Shown one piece after another: positions 16,172 through 24,134 of a stretch of 64,000 nt of DNA (its first letter is position 1; the number at the start of each line of letters is the position of its first letter). The DNA lies in NCBI GenBank assembly GCA_964607135.1, contig CAZSIV010000002.1, forward strand, positions 1-64,000, in the 5' to 3' direction. The notes below the pieces were generated by a model. The model did not search any database and had not been told where the DNA came from. It was given only the letters and a program-made list of their open reading frames with translations. A program made the translations under genes and the position numbers. Origin of the DNA: Metaruminococcus_A sp964607135. GTDB taxonomy: Bacteria; Bacillota; Clostridia; Oscillospirales; Ruminococcaceae.

Positions 16172-16708
16172 TTAAACGATTTCATAGTCCAGAAAAACTC
16201 TTGACCCTGTCGCGCCTTTTTGTCCTTGATATTTACCTTTATAAGGGTTCAAGGCAGCACGATCCATTTTTGTAAAAACAAGCTGTCCTACTCTTCTGCC
16301 TGCTTTCAATTTAATGGCACACCGATTCGCATTATAAAGTTCAAGCGTAATTTCTCCTTTAAAACCGGGATCAACCCAACCTGCATTTTGTATGAACAGT
16401 CCCATTCTTCCAAGCGAACTTCTTCCCTCTACAAAAGCCGTTAAATCGTTTGGCAAACCAAAATATTCCATCGTTGTCGCAAGAACAAATTGATTAGGCA
16501 AAAGAATATATGCATCGCTTGTTATTGTTTTATACTTCATTTCATTTTCCAAATTTATAATTCCTATCGACGAATCTTCGACAACGCTAAATATATTTCC
16601 TAAACGAATATCTACACTTGCAGGCTGAATCTGTTCTTTCTCCAGCGGCTCAATAACAAGTGATTTTTCATCCAACATTTTAAGCAAAGTTTTATCTGAC
16701 AATATCAT
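16172..16708 (-). CDS. dcd: dCTP deaminase (Dcd/dUTPase superfamily)
   Basis: A 178-residue trimeric nucleotide hydrolase that deaminates dCTP to dUTP (some members also hydrolyse dUTP). Family motifs: QIQPASVDIRLGN near residue 30, GRSSLGRMGLFIQNAGWVDP, GFKGEITLELYN with the catalytic Glu, and RVGQLVF. The C-terminal KYQGQKGATGSRVF loop closes over the substrate. The start at 16708 follows GAAGGAG; an upstream in-frame ATG at 16726 overlaps that site. It supplies dUMP for thymidylate synthesis. Its low GC content contrasts with the core genes, and stand-alone dcd genes are often carried by mobile DNA. Confidence 0.92.
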   Translation of the reverse strand: MILSDKTLLKMLDEKSLVIEPLEKEQIQPASVDIRLGNIFSVVEDSSIGIINLENEMKYKTITSDAYILLPNQFVLATTMEYFGLPNDLTAFVEGRSSLGRMGLFIQNAGWVDPGFKGEITLELYNANRCAIKLKAGRRVGQLVFTKMDRAALNPYKGKYQGQKGATGSRVFLDYEIV

Positions 16709-16764
16709 TAAAACAATCTCCTTCATCGAACATAAAAATCCCGTTTATATCCTGTCACAAGAGA

Positions 16765-16797
16765 AAAGCCTTGACAATATAATGTTTTCAAGGCTTT
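16765..16797 (-). terminator. Terminator of the NAT/flavin split-barrel operon
   Basis: AAAGCCTTGA (within 16765-16774) pairs with TCAAGGCTTT (16788-16797); on the minus strand the hairpin is followed by TTTTCTC. It lies about 180 bases beyond the last gene of the operon (stop at 16974). Confidence 0.6.
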
Positions 16798-16973
16798 GTG
16801 TAAGAGACACATGAAAAAGATTTTTTCACGTTTTCAGCGAATGATTTTGAATCCCCGCAGCACAAGACTCCAGAACAACGGGAGCAGGAGCTGAATTGAG
16901 CGTATACAATATGTGCGCCTTAATCAATTATCATTCTAACATCGTCTGGCAATTTGATTATTGTTTTTACCGG

Positions 16974-17453
16974 TTACTCATGATGCTTTCCGGTAATATC
17001 GGTGGAGATCACTCGGTAAACACAGGTCTTTTTCAATTTTGCTTCCGGGAATTGAAATGTATCCTCCGTTTTTCCCAAGTGACGAATCATGCAGTTAAGG
17101 GCGTGTGCCTTTTCCGCCGGTTCTTCAATAAATTCTACCTGACCGCTGCCCATTACACTGTCATACCGCCAGCAATAGGCGCAGGGGTTTTCTTTCGTTC
17201 CCGTTATAAACTCGTTGACGCAATCCATCTGAAAATAAATGTTTGGATTTTCTTTCAAAATGTCCATTTTATGCCCCTCACAGGCACTGTGGAAATACAA
17301 AACCAGTGCATCGCCCTGTCTTTCATATCCAAAATTTAAGGCTACTACATAAGGCTTTCCATTTTCAACCATGCCGACATGAGCAACGCTGCAATTTTGG
17401 ACAATTTCAAAAATCCTGTTCAAATCGGTAACTTCTCTGTCTTTTCTTCTCAT
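16974..17453 (-). CDS. Pyridoxamine 5'-phosphate oxidase-like flavin protein (NimA type)
   Basis: A 159-residue split-barrel flavoprotein-fold protein. The pattern MRRKDREVTDLNRIFEIVQN, then VAHVGMVENGKPYVVALNFGY, YFHSACEGHKMDILKENPN and the C-terminal CVYRVISTDITGKHH matches the NimA/PNPOx-like family, members of which bind FMN or haem and reduce small molecules (NimA proteins reduce nitroimidazoles). The histidine in GKHH and the EGHKMD site fit cofactor binding. It is the last gene of a three-gene minus-strand operon, 21 bases after its paralogue. GAAAGGAAG precedes the ATG. Confidence 0.85.
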   Translation of the reverse strand: MRRKDREVTDLNRIFEIVQNCSVAHVGMVENGKPYVVALNFGYERQGDALVLYFHSACEGHKMDILKENPNIYFQMDCVNEFITGTKENPCAYCWRYDSVMGSGQVEFIEEPAEKAHALNCMIRHLGKTEDTFQFPEAKLKKTCVYRVISTDITGKHHE

Positions 17454-17474
17454 AACTTTTCTTCCTTTCTTTGA

Positions 17475-17948
17475 TTAAGCATAATATTTTCCGGTCATTT
17501 GGCAAATAGAAAGTTTAATGACCGCAGTTCCTTTTAACATATTGAATGGAATCTCTTTTTCCGCTAAATGCGGTGTGTGCTTCAAAATAACTGCTGATAA
17601 TGCTGCCTTTTTTTCGTTCAGGTCTTCAACAACCTGTGCCTTTCCCTGAATCACAACACTGGCGTAAGCCGTATTGGTATCACACGGTTTTCCGTCCTTA
17701 TCCATCAGCAACCCCCGCATTTCATATATGTTAAAGCAAATGTTAGGGTTCGCTTTTAAGTTGCTGATTTTCTGTCCGACCGGCAGACCGTGAATATAAA
17801 TCGCATTATCCGGAAAAACATAATGTACCGGCACAGCATAGGGTGTGCCGTCAGAATTGACAGTTGCCAAAATGCCTGTCATACAATTCAATAATAAGCT
17901 GTCTGTTTCTTTGTCTGTTAATTGATGTGTTTTCATTCTTTGCTGCAT
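17475..17948 (-). CDS. Pyridoxamine 5'-phosphate oxidase-like flavin protein, second copy
   Basis: A 157-residue paralogue of the next gene downstream, with the same fold: GILATVNSDGTPYAVPVHYVF, IYIHGLPVGQKISNLKANPN, YASVVIQGKAQVVEDLNEK and the ending VIKLSICQMTGKYYA. The GLPVGQK segment corresponds to SACEGHK in its neighbour, and the C-terminal His of the neighbour is Tyr here, so the two copies probably differ in cofactor or substrate. The start overlaps the end of the N-acetyltransferase-like gene by 16 bases, with AAGGAG upstream, so translation is coupled. Confidence 0.85.
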   Translation of the reverse strand: MQQRMKTHQLTDKETDSLLLNCMTGILATVNSDGTPYAVPVHYVFPDNAIYIHGLPVGQKISNLKANPNICFNIYEMRGLLMDKDGKPCDTNTAYASVVIQGKAQVVEDLNEKKAALSAVILKHTPHLAEKEIPFNMLKGTAVIKLSICQMTGKYYA

Positions 17949-18757
17949 GATTTTGCTACTCCTTCGCTCCCTATTGGATTATAGGAATCTTCATCTAACC
18001 CAAAATATGTTTTTAAAATATCGCTGGTTTCGGATTGACTTGTAAGTTTCTTCCTCAACTGTACTTTTACATTCCGGTATTCCTGAAATACGCCGTTCAC
18101 CAAAGTGAAATTGCTTTCTCCGTTGAAAATGGATATTTTCATAAATTTATTAAATGTGGAATCCGGGTGTTTCTCGCAGTAAAAAGAGGGCATGACAAAA
18201 TCATCATCTATCTGCTGTTCCTCCGTAAATCCATACATGGATTTCCACGCTTTTCTCCGTTCTTTCTGACAGAGTACCCAACCATAAAAGGGATCTCGTC
18301 TAAACCTGTATTCGCAAATACCGTCTGACTGTAATTCATCACTCACAAGTTTTATCGGAGTTCTTGGAGATTCGCTCCGTATTCCCACATCGGTGAGATA
18401 GCGTTCGTTTCCAATCTGAACAACCAAAACCCTGTATCTTCTCATCTGCACAATGTCCGGCTCATCCATGAATCTTGCGGAATATTGGGTAACATGAAAT
18501 CCACTGATTTCAAGGAGTTCTTTATAGAGCCCCTGAAGTTCAAAACAATATCCCCCTCGTTTTCTTGTCACAATTTTTTGAAATAAGTCTTCTGCCCTCA
18601 AAGACAAAGGAATACCAGCCAATATGTCAAGATTTTCATAAGGGATATGGGTGATATGCGCCCATTGCAATTCGGATAATGTAACGAAATCAGGGGAAAC
18701 CGTCTGACTATACCCGATCCGTTGCAAATATTGCTTTATTTGTATATTCTCTAGCAT
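17933..18757 (-). CDS. Arylamine N-acetyltransferase family protein with His-to-Tyr change in the triad
   Basis: A 274-residue NAT-family protein. NAT enzymes move acetyl from acetyl-CoA to arylamines through a Cys-His-Asp triad (Cys69, His107, Asp122 in the Salmonella enzyme). Here Cys71 lies in KRGGYCFELQG and Asp123 in RYLTDVGI, with the rest of the N-terminal bundle well kept (HITHIPYENLDIL). The residue 15 before the Asp, the place of the catalytic His, is Tyr108 (codon TAC, in RRYRVLVV). The enzyme may be inactive as an acetyltransferase or use a changed mechanism. It is the first gene of an operon with two split-barrel proteins, divergent from a MocR regulator 136 bases away. Confidence 0.88.
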   Translation of the reverse strand: MLENIQIKQYLQRIGYSQTVSPDFVTLSELQWAHITHIPYENLDILAGIPLSLRAEDLFQKIVTRKRGGYCFELQGLYKELLEISGFHVTQYSARFMDEPDIVQMRRYRVLVVQIGNERYLTDVGIRSESPRTPIKLVSDELQSDGICEYRFRRDPFYGWVLCQKERRKAWKSMYGFTEEQQIDDDFVMPSFYCEKHPDSTFNKFMKISIFNGESNFTLVNGVFQEYRNVKVQLRKKLTSQSETSDILKTYFGLDEDSYNPIGSEGVAKSCSKE

Positions 18758-18892
18758 GTAACAATCTGCCTCGTTTTTTCTTTTCTCTTGCTTTTTACAG
18801 CGGTTTATATTATAATATCATAAAATTGGTTCTTCTTAAAATTCCGATTTTAATGATCTTTATAGTTCCAATTTTAAGGACGGATGGTATAA

Positions 18893-20293
18893 ATGTTTAT
18901 CGTTGATAAAAAGTCAGGCGCTTCTTTATACGAGCAACTGTATGAACAATTAAAGCAGCAAATCCTTTCCGGGAATATGGTTGCCGGACAACGGCTGCCG
19001 GCTACCCGTGAACTTGCTTCTGAATATCAATTAAGCAGAAACACAGTAATCAATGCGTACCAGCAATTAGAAGTAGAGGGATATATCAAGCCGATAGCCG
19101 GTTCGGGATATTATGTGGAAAATCTTAACCCATTCAAAATTGATGTTCCGAAGGTCGATACCCTTCCGGCTGCTCCGAAGCGAGTAGAAAGGACTTATGA
19201 CTATACATTTGCCTACGGTGACTTGGACTATAATTGCTACAGTTCCAAAGCGTGGAGAAAATGTATGTTGAACGCTTACGACAATCTTTCTTTCAGAAGC
19301 AGTATAGCCTATGAAGAACCACAGGGATTTTCTGATTTGCGTCATATTCTCAGCGGTTATTTGTATCTGTCACGGGGAGTAAAATGTTCTGCGGAACAGA
19401 TCGTATTTACAAGCGGTCATCAACAATCCATGAATATCATAGCAAGCCTGTTCTCGCATACGTATTGGGGCTTCGCTATGGAAGACCCCGGTTACACCGG
19501 AACCAGACATGTTATGGAACAGAACAATTTCCATATAACCCCCGTCCCCGTAGAGGATGACGGAATTTCAACAAATGTCATTCAAAACCTTTTTCATACG
19601 CTTTTGTGCGTAACGCCCTCCCACCAATTCCCCTTGGGGAGCGTTTTGCCTATATCGAAGCGGTTACAACTTTTGGAATGGGCTGAAAAAAATGACGGAT
19701 ACATGATAGAAGACGACTATGACAGCGAGCTGCGTTATCATAATCGCCCCATACCTTCGTTGCAATCTATTGATTCCGGTGATCGTACGATCTATCTTGG
19801 GACTTTTTCAAAATCGCTTTCTCCCGACCTGAGAACTGCCTATATCGTACTCCCGGTACACCTATTAGCTTCCTATCGGGAAAAGTATTTATATGCAAAC
19901 TGTACCGTTCCTGCGCTTGTTCAATTAGCGCTTGCTGAATACATTGAAAGCGGAGAATATCAGCGCCATATCAACGCCATGAGAACGCATTACAGAAAAA
20001 AGCATGATTACATAAGAAAATATGTCACAGACATTTTGTCCGGGAAAGCTGCTCTGCTCGGTGAAGATTCCGGTCTGCACTTTGTTCTTTCCATACAAAC
20101 AAAAAGAAATCAGACGGAGCTGATAGAAGAATTTGCAAGGAAAAGAATCCGGATATATCCCACAGAGCCTTTTTGGAGCAATAAGGCTCTGTGTCCGCAA
20201 AATCAGCTTTTGCTCGGATTCGGTGCGATACCATTGACACAGCTTCCAAAGGCAATGAAAAGTTTATCGGAAGTTATCGGCGATTTAGATTGA
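18893..20293 (+). CDS. MocR-type GntR/aminotransferase transcriptional regulator
   Basis: A 466-residue fusion of an N-terminal GntR winged helix (about 1-70; LYEQLYEQLKQQILSG, RLPATRELASEYQLSRNTV) and a fold-type I aminotransferase-like domain. The PLP-binding lysine is Lys307 in TFSKSLSPDLR, and DDYDSELRY is the usual partner of the PLP ring. The best-studied member, PdxR, activates pyridoxal-phosphate synthesis genes; others control GABA or taurine use. It is divergent from the NAT/split-barrel operon, which is its likely target; whether PLP or an amino acid-PLP adduct is the signal is not shown. TATAAT-rich DNA lies between them. Confidence 0.93.
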   Translation: MFIVDKKSGASLYEQLYEQLKQQILSGNMVAGQRLPATRELASEYQLSRNTVINAYQQLEVEGYIKPIAGSGYYVENLNPFKIDVPKVDTLPAAPKRVERTYDYTFAYGDLDYNCYSSKAWRKCMLNAYDNLSFRSSIAYEEPQGFSDLRHILSGYLYLSRGVKCSAEQIVFTSGHQQSMNIIASLFSHTYWGFAMEDPGYTGTRHVMEQNNFHITPVPVEDDGISTNVIQNLFHTLLCVTPSHQFPLGSVLPISKRLQLLEWAEKNDGYMIEDDYDSELRYHNRPIPSLQSIDSGDRTIYLGTFSKSLSPDLRTAYIVLPVHLLASYREKYLYANCTVPALVQLALAEYIESGEYQRHINAMRTHYRKKHDYIRKYVTDILSGKAALLGEDSGLHFVLSIQTKRNQTELIEEFARKRIRIYPTEPFWSNKALCPQNQLLLGFGAIPLTQLPKAMKSLSEVIGDLD

Positions 20294-20340
20294 GTTGGTT
20301 TGGTTGCCGTGGAGATAAAATTGTAGAAATATATGTAATG

Positions 20341-20378
20341 AAAGAATACCGGAGAAATTACTCTCTGGTATTCCTTTT
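20341..20378 (+). terminator. Terminator of the MocR gene
   Basis: AAAGAATACCGGAGA pairs imperfectly with TCTCTGGTATTCCTTTT and ends in a T run, about 50 bases after the stop. Confidence 0.7.
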
Positions 20379-20867
20379 AATACTGCGGTAAACGATACCA
20401 CAATATCTCATAAGTCTTTTGCGATGTGCAGGGGTTTCAGGGATTTTCCCTGACAAGTGCCTTTGTGGTATCACAAAGGCGATGCTTGCTGGTATATCGC
20501 ATTGTGTTCCCGGTTCGTTCGTACTTGCACAACCCGAAAAGAAAAAAATGTGGCAAAGGCACGAAAGTTGCCGCCCGGTAATATCTCTTTTTCGGGTAGT
20601 ACAGGTAGTTTTGAAGGGGAGAGGTGTGGAGAGGGGGAACAAGTGAATACCGCTGCACCACTACCCGTAAAAGGTATAGCTGCCCCTTGTTAGATGGTTA
20701 TGTAACACCCCATATTTCCTTATGTCCTTTTATATTGCTTTACTCGATTTGACAACATTTTTACAACAATTCAGGCTTTTGTTGTGGTTTAAGCATTTGC
20801 AAGTAATGGGCATTTTACCGCCGTGTTATCTTGAAAATTGTGATAACAATCGTCCGAAAATAACAAA

Positions 20868-20892
20868 ACGGCAGGAATTTTGTTCCTGCCGT
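20868..20892 (-). terminator. Terminator-like hairpin
   Basis: ACGGCAGGAA/TTCCTGCCGT stem; on the minus strand it is followed by TTTTGTTA. Confidence 0.55.
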
Positions 20893-20913
20893 AAAACTTA
20901 TTAGGGTATGGAA

Positions 20914-20944
20914 AAGCCGCATAAACCCAGTGTTTATGCGGCTT
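20914..20944 (-). terminator. Hairpin next to the tRNA-Ser 3' fragment
   Basis: A perfect stem AAGCCGCATAAAC/GTTTATGCGGCTT, followed on the minus strand by TTCC. Its position six bases after the tRNA 3' end suits the original terminator of the tRNA-Ser gene. Confidence 0.55.
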
Positions 20945-20949
20945 CCCGA

Positions 20950-21003
20950 TGGCGGAAGCGGTGGGATTCGAACCCACGTGCCCAGTAAAGGACAACTGCA
21001 TTT
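20950..21003 (-). pseudogene. Displaced 3' half of tRNA-Ser(GCT), likely an old attachment site
   Basis: On the minus strand the sequence from the 3' side of the anticodon stem (AATGCAG) through a long class II variable arm (TTGTCCTTTACTGGGCAC), the T-arm (GTGGG-TTCGAAT-CCCAC), acceptor CGCTTCC, discriminator G and CCA is present, but the 5' half and the anticodon are absent. The variable arm and G discriminator mark it as tRNA-Ser, and the bases flanking the anticodon fit GCT. Integrases that target tRNA genes leave just such fragments. Confidence 0.75.
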
Positions 21004-21403
21004 CGAGTGATACCGGGATTTTGGATGTTCGCGGATTTTATTAGAACTTAAATGACGATAATGGATGCCCGCAGCCCGCATAGTTGCGGGCTTTTTCGCA
21101 GTTACAGGGGCGAAAAGCGGGGAGTTTCCGATGTCACGGATGGGCGCAGGACGCCTCCGAGTTCTAACGAAATTCCAACCGAACTGGTTAGAACTGCGGT
21201 TAGAAAAGACCGATTTTGGGCAAAAAAAGAGCCATTTGGCAGTGCAAAATGAGGGCCGATTATGCCGTGATAGTATCAGAGTCATGTCGATTTCAGCTTA
21301 ATCCTTGGCTTTTGGACCGATATTGGCAATCTTCAATTGGCTCAGTAGATTATTACCTACGCACTAATTTTAGATATTTTGCGATTTATAACCGCAAAAC
21401 TTA

Positions 21404-21432
21404 TTGACTTAACTGAAGCTTTGCGATATCAT
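21404..21432 (+). promoter_or_regulatory. Promoter of the first AAA_14/DUF4143 gene
   Basis: TTGACT (21404-21409), 17 bases, TATCAT (21427-21432), 41 bases before the start. Confidence 0.6.
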
Positions 21433-21473
21433 ATATTTACCCCATAAGCTTAAGGCTACCGGAGGTGGTTATT

Positions 21474-22685
21474 ATGATTGACAGGCCCATGTATGTGGAC
21501 CGCATCATGGCGTATATGGACACACCCTTTGTCAAAATCCTCACGGGAGTGCGCCGTTGCGGGAAGTCCACGATTCTAAAAATGATCATGGAGAAACTGA
21601 AAACAGAGCGAAATATTCCCGACGAGCGCATCGTGAGCTATCGATTTGATTCGATGGAATACGAGGATATGACGGCGAAACAGATGTATGCTGCGCTCAA
21701 AGAGCGGCTTTCCGCCGGTGGGAAGACCTATCTGTTCCTCGACGAGGTGCAGGAAATCATAGGTTGGGAAAAGGTCGTCAATTCGCTGGCGTCCGATTTT
21801 GATGTTGACCTGTATGTCACAGGCTCCAACTCCCGCATGATGTCCTCGGAAATTTCGACCTACCTGACCGGACGGTATATTGCTTTCAGAGTGTTCACCC
21901 TCTCGTTTCAGGAATATCTCACGTTCAAGGCAACGTATGCGCCGGTCGGCGACCCGAAGGCGGAGCTTGCGGACTATATCCGTCTGGGCGGTTTTCCGGC
22001 GACACATTTACAGAAATACTCTGGGGACGAAATTTATACGATTGTCCGGGACATCTATAACTCCACCATTTTTTCCGATATCGTGAAACGGAATCAGGTA
22101 CGGAAGATCGACCAGCTGGAACGCGTTGTAAAATACACTTTCAATAACGTCGGTAACACCTTCTCCGCCAAGTCGATTTCCGATTATCTCAAATCGGAGC
22201 ACCGGGCGCTGGATAACGAAACGGTATACAGTTATTTGGAAAAGCTTGAAAAGGCTTATTTGCTGCACCGCTGCTCCCGTTACGACCTGCAGGGGAAGGA
22301 AATCCTGAAAACGCAGGAAAAGTTTTATCTCGCCGATACCGCGCTTCGCTACAGCGTTCTCGGCTACAACGCCGACAGCGTTGCGTCCAGTCTTGAAAAC
22401 GCCGTCTATCTGGAGCTTTGTCGTCGGGGATATACCGTCCATGTCGGTAAAACCAACGACGGAGAGATCGATTTTGTGGCGGTACGGCAGAACGAGAAGC
22501 TCTATGTACAGGTGACGCAGAAAATCGAAAGCGAAGAAACCAAACAGAGGGAATACGATCGGCTGCTTGAAATCCGCGACAATTATCCAAAGTATATGCT
22601 GCGCACCGACGAATTTGCGGGCGGCAACTACGAGGGCATTCGGACGATGCATGTTGCGGATTTCCTGCTGAGTGCGGAATACTAA
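21474..22685 (+). CDS. AAA_14/DUF4143 family ATPase
   Basis: A 403-residue cytosolic protein of the common AAA_14-DUF4143 architecture. Walker A is GVRRCGKST (about residues 23-31), Walker B is TYLFLDEVQE, and a sensor-like YVTGSNSRMM follows. The C-terminal part ends in a PD-(D/E)XK nuclease-like core, seen as GEIDFVAV...LYVQVTQ. Members are numerous in gut anaerobes; their function is not established, though a nuclease or defence role is often suggested. The ATG at 21474 has CCGGAGGTGG upstream; the frame's GTG at 21465 lies within that site. A hairpin terminator follows. A second, distinct member lies at 24135. Confidence 0.9.
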   Translation: MIDRPMYVDRIMAYMDTPFVKILTGVRRCGKSTILKMIMEKLKTERNIPDERIVSYRFDSMEYEDMTAKQMYAALKERLSAGGKTYLFLDEVQEIIGWEKVVNSLASDFDVDLYVTGSNSRMMSSEISTYLTGRYIAFRVFTLSFQEYLTFKATYAPVGDPKAELADYIRLGGFPATHLQKYSGDEIYTIVRDIYNSTIFSDIVKRNQVRKIDQLERVVKYTFNNVGNTFSAKSISDYLKSEHRALDNETVYSYLEKLEKAYLLHRCSRYDLQGKEILKTQEKFYLADTALRYSVLGYNADSVASSLENAVYLELCRRGYTVHVGKTNDGEIDFVAVRQNEKLYVQVTQKIESEETKQREYDRLLEIRDNYPKYMLRTDEFAGGNYEGIRTMHVADFLLSAEY

Positions 22686-22704
22686 AGTCAATATCTCTTT
22701 TGAG

Positions 22705-22734
22705 GCCCGCTTGTGCAAACAGGCGGGCGTTTTT
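22705..22734. terminator. Terminator between convergent genes
   Basis: GCCCGCTTG/CAGGCGGGC stem (one G-U pair) followed by GTTTTT, 20 bases after the AAA_14 stop. Confidence 0.8.
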
Positions 22735-22757
22735 CCGGTTCGCTACCTCTGCCCGTT

Positions 22758-23526
22758 TCAGGAGAAAACGTTGCTGTCGTCACGCAAAAAATCTGCCAGC
22801 GCGGCGATCTTGTCATACAGCAGTACAAACTTTTCCCCGATCCGTTCGTTGGCGTGATAATGCCCGAAAAACCAAACCTTGAAATCGCACAGCTCTTTGA
22901 CGCGGCCGAGATAATCGGTCAGGCGGTCGTGCCTGTAAAAGCCCCTGCTGACAATATCCTGCACGGAGGACGGAGCGCAGTGCGAGAGGATGCAGTCCAC
23001 TTGATGGTGGTGTTTTTCGAGATTGCGCAGTCCCTCTTCCTGTTCTTCTTCCGACGGCAGTTCTTCCGCCCACCACGAAACATGATTGACGCGGTACATC
23101 GCCCTTTCCCGGTCAAGTTTTTTGCGTTTGGCTGTAAAATCCGGATCGTCCGGCTCGAGGATCCCGGCGTCGATATCGTGGGAGGACGCGCCGCCGAACG
23201 TGAAGAAGCGCACGCCGTCGATCTCAAAAACCCGCCCGCGCATCAGATGAAAGATATTATCCGCAATCCTTTGTACTTTTCCGCTGTGCCATTCGGTGAT
23301 AGGATAGGCGGACAACCGATCATAGTTCTCGTGGTTGCCGTCGATAAAAAGCGGTGGTAAACGGCTTTTGGGAAAGCCATTTCTGCCAGTATTGCTCTTG
23401 ATGAGAATCGTCCCAGACGCCGCCGAAGTCGCCGTAGATGATCAAATAGTCGCCGGGACTGCCGGAAAAATGCTTGCTCCCAAGCCGCTCAAATTCGCCA
23501 TGCATGTCGCCGGTCATGTAGATCAT
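22758..23526 (-). pseudogene. Metallophosphoesterase, frameshifted at about 23344
   Basis: Two minus-strand frames join into one calcineurin-like phosphoesterase of about 255 residues. The first (from the ATG at 23526, after GGAGGCG) carries MTGDMHGEFERLG and YGDFGGVWDD; the second carries LSHCAPSS and FFGHYHANERIG, all metal-binding motifs. At the join the sequence has a run of five T residues (GCTTTTTATC on the minus strand). Removing one T restores FIDGNHENYDRLSAYP, which contains the missing GNHE motif. So either the gene is freshly inactivated or the read has a homopolymer error. The substrate is unknown. Confidence 0.85.
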
Positions 23527-23592
23527 ACACTCCGCCTCCTCGCGCCAAACATTTGGAATATTCACCGCTAATGATAGCTTCTGCTTTTACGC

Positions 23593-23784
23593 TCATTCTA
23601 TTTCCTGCACCCGGCCGACCTGCCCGTCCTCCAGCATCACCTTGATGCCGTGGGGATGATGGGGGCTTTTGGTCAAAATCCGCGCCACCACGCCCTCGGT
23701 CAGTTTGCCGGTGGGCTGGTCTTTTTTGAGTATGATTTTCACCTGTGCGCCGATTTGGACATCGGCTCTGTTCTGTCCGTTCAT
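23593..23784 (-). CDS. YwbE family small protein
   Basis: A 63-residue protein matching the YwbE/DUF2196 family nearly end to end: ADVQIGAQVKIILKKDQPTG, then KLTEGVVARILTKSPHHPHG and IKVMLEDGQVGRVQEI. The fold is a small beta-barrel; the function is not known. The ATG at 23784 is preceded by AGGT at suitable spacing; the frame could begin two codons earlier with GTG. It is followed, toward lower coordinates, by the phosphoesterase remnant 66 bases away, possibly in one transcript. Confidence 0.88.
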   Translation of the reverse strand: MNGQNRADVQIGAQVKIILKKDQPTGKLTEGVVARILTKSPHHPHGIKVMLEDGQVGRVQEIE

Positions 23785-23790
23785 AAACAC

Positions 23791-24134
23791 TTACCTGCAT
23801 TTCCTATTTTAACACATCATACCACATCTGCATGATCCTCACAATGTCAAGCGAGGAATATCGTCCAAATTATATTAATTTATCAAAACAGCCGAAAATT
23901 ATCTTGACTCAAGCAGGATTTCCAGCTATACTAAAATAGAGAAGTTATGTACCCGAAACAGGCTGAATATGAACTTTTTGCCCAAAGCAAGCGCAGTCTG
24001 TGTGAAAGGTTGGTAGTTTGAAAGAACGGCGGACGCCGTTCTTTCAAACGGGTGCGCCTTTCCGGCTTAAACAGCCAGAATTTCGGCTTCGCCGAAACCG
24101 GCACAACTCCCCAGTCTCTGGAAAGGAATGAGTT
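23791..24134. other. Short gene-free stretch before the second AAA_14 gene
   Basis: No gene. It contains a perfect 15-base inverted repeat GTTTGAAAGAACGGC (24016-24030) with its mirror at 24035-24049, and then GC-rich sequence up to the next ribosome site. The hairpin has no T run, so it may be a regulatory or mobile-repeat structure. Confidence 0.5.
24016..24049. repeat. Perfect 15-bp hairpin ahead of the second AAA_14 gene
   Basis: Arms 24016-24030 and 24035-24049 are exact reverse complements with a GGAC loop, 85 bases upstream of the start. There is no T run, so a simple terminator is unlikely. Confidence 0.6.

Larger units (their letters stand above)
20294..21473. other. Gene-free 1.2-kb stretch with terminators and a displaced tRNA end
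   Basis: No protein gene is supported. The minus-strand frame over 20815-21285 is merely a reading through the tRNA fragment. Visible items: a MocR terminator (20341-20378), a perfect CCTTTGTG/CACAAAGG hairpin near 20460, two hairpins (20868-20892 and 20914-20944), the 3' half of tRNA-Ser (20950-21003), a terminator-like AGCCCGC/GCGGGCT hairpin near 21075-21095 and a promoter (21404-21432). It looks like the worn border of a former integrated element. Confidence 0.5.

Noticed and set aside
20815..21285. 156-codon minus-strand frame
   Set aside because: It translates straight through the tRNA-Ser fragment (GTWVRIPPLPP is a tRNA-derived peptide) and through hairpins.
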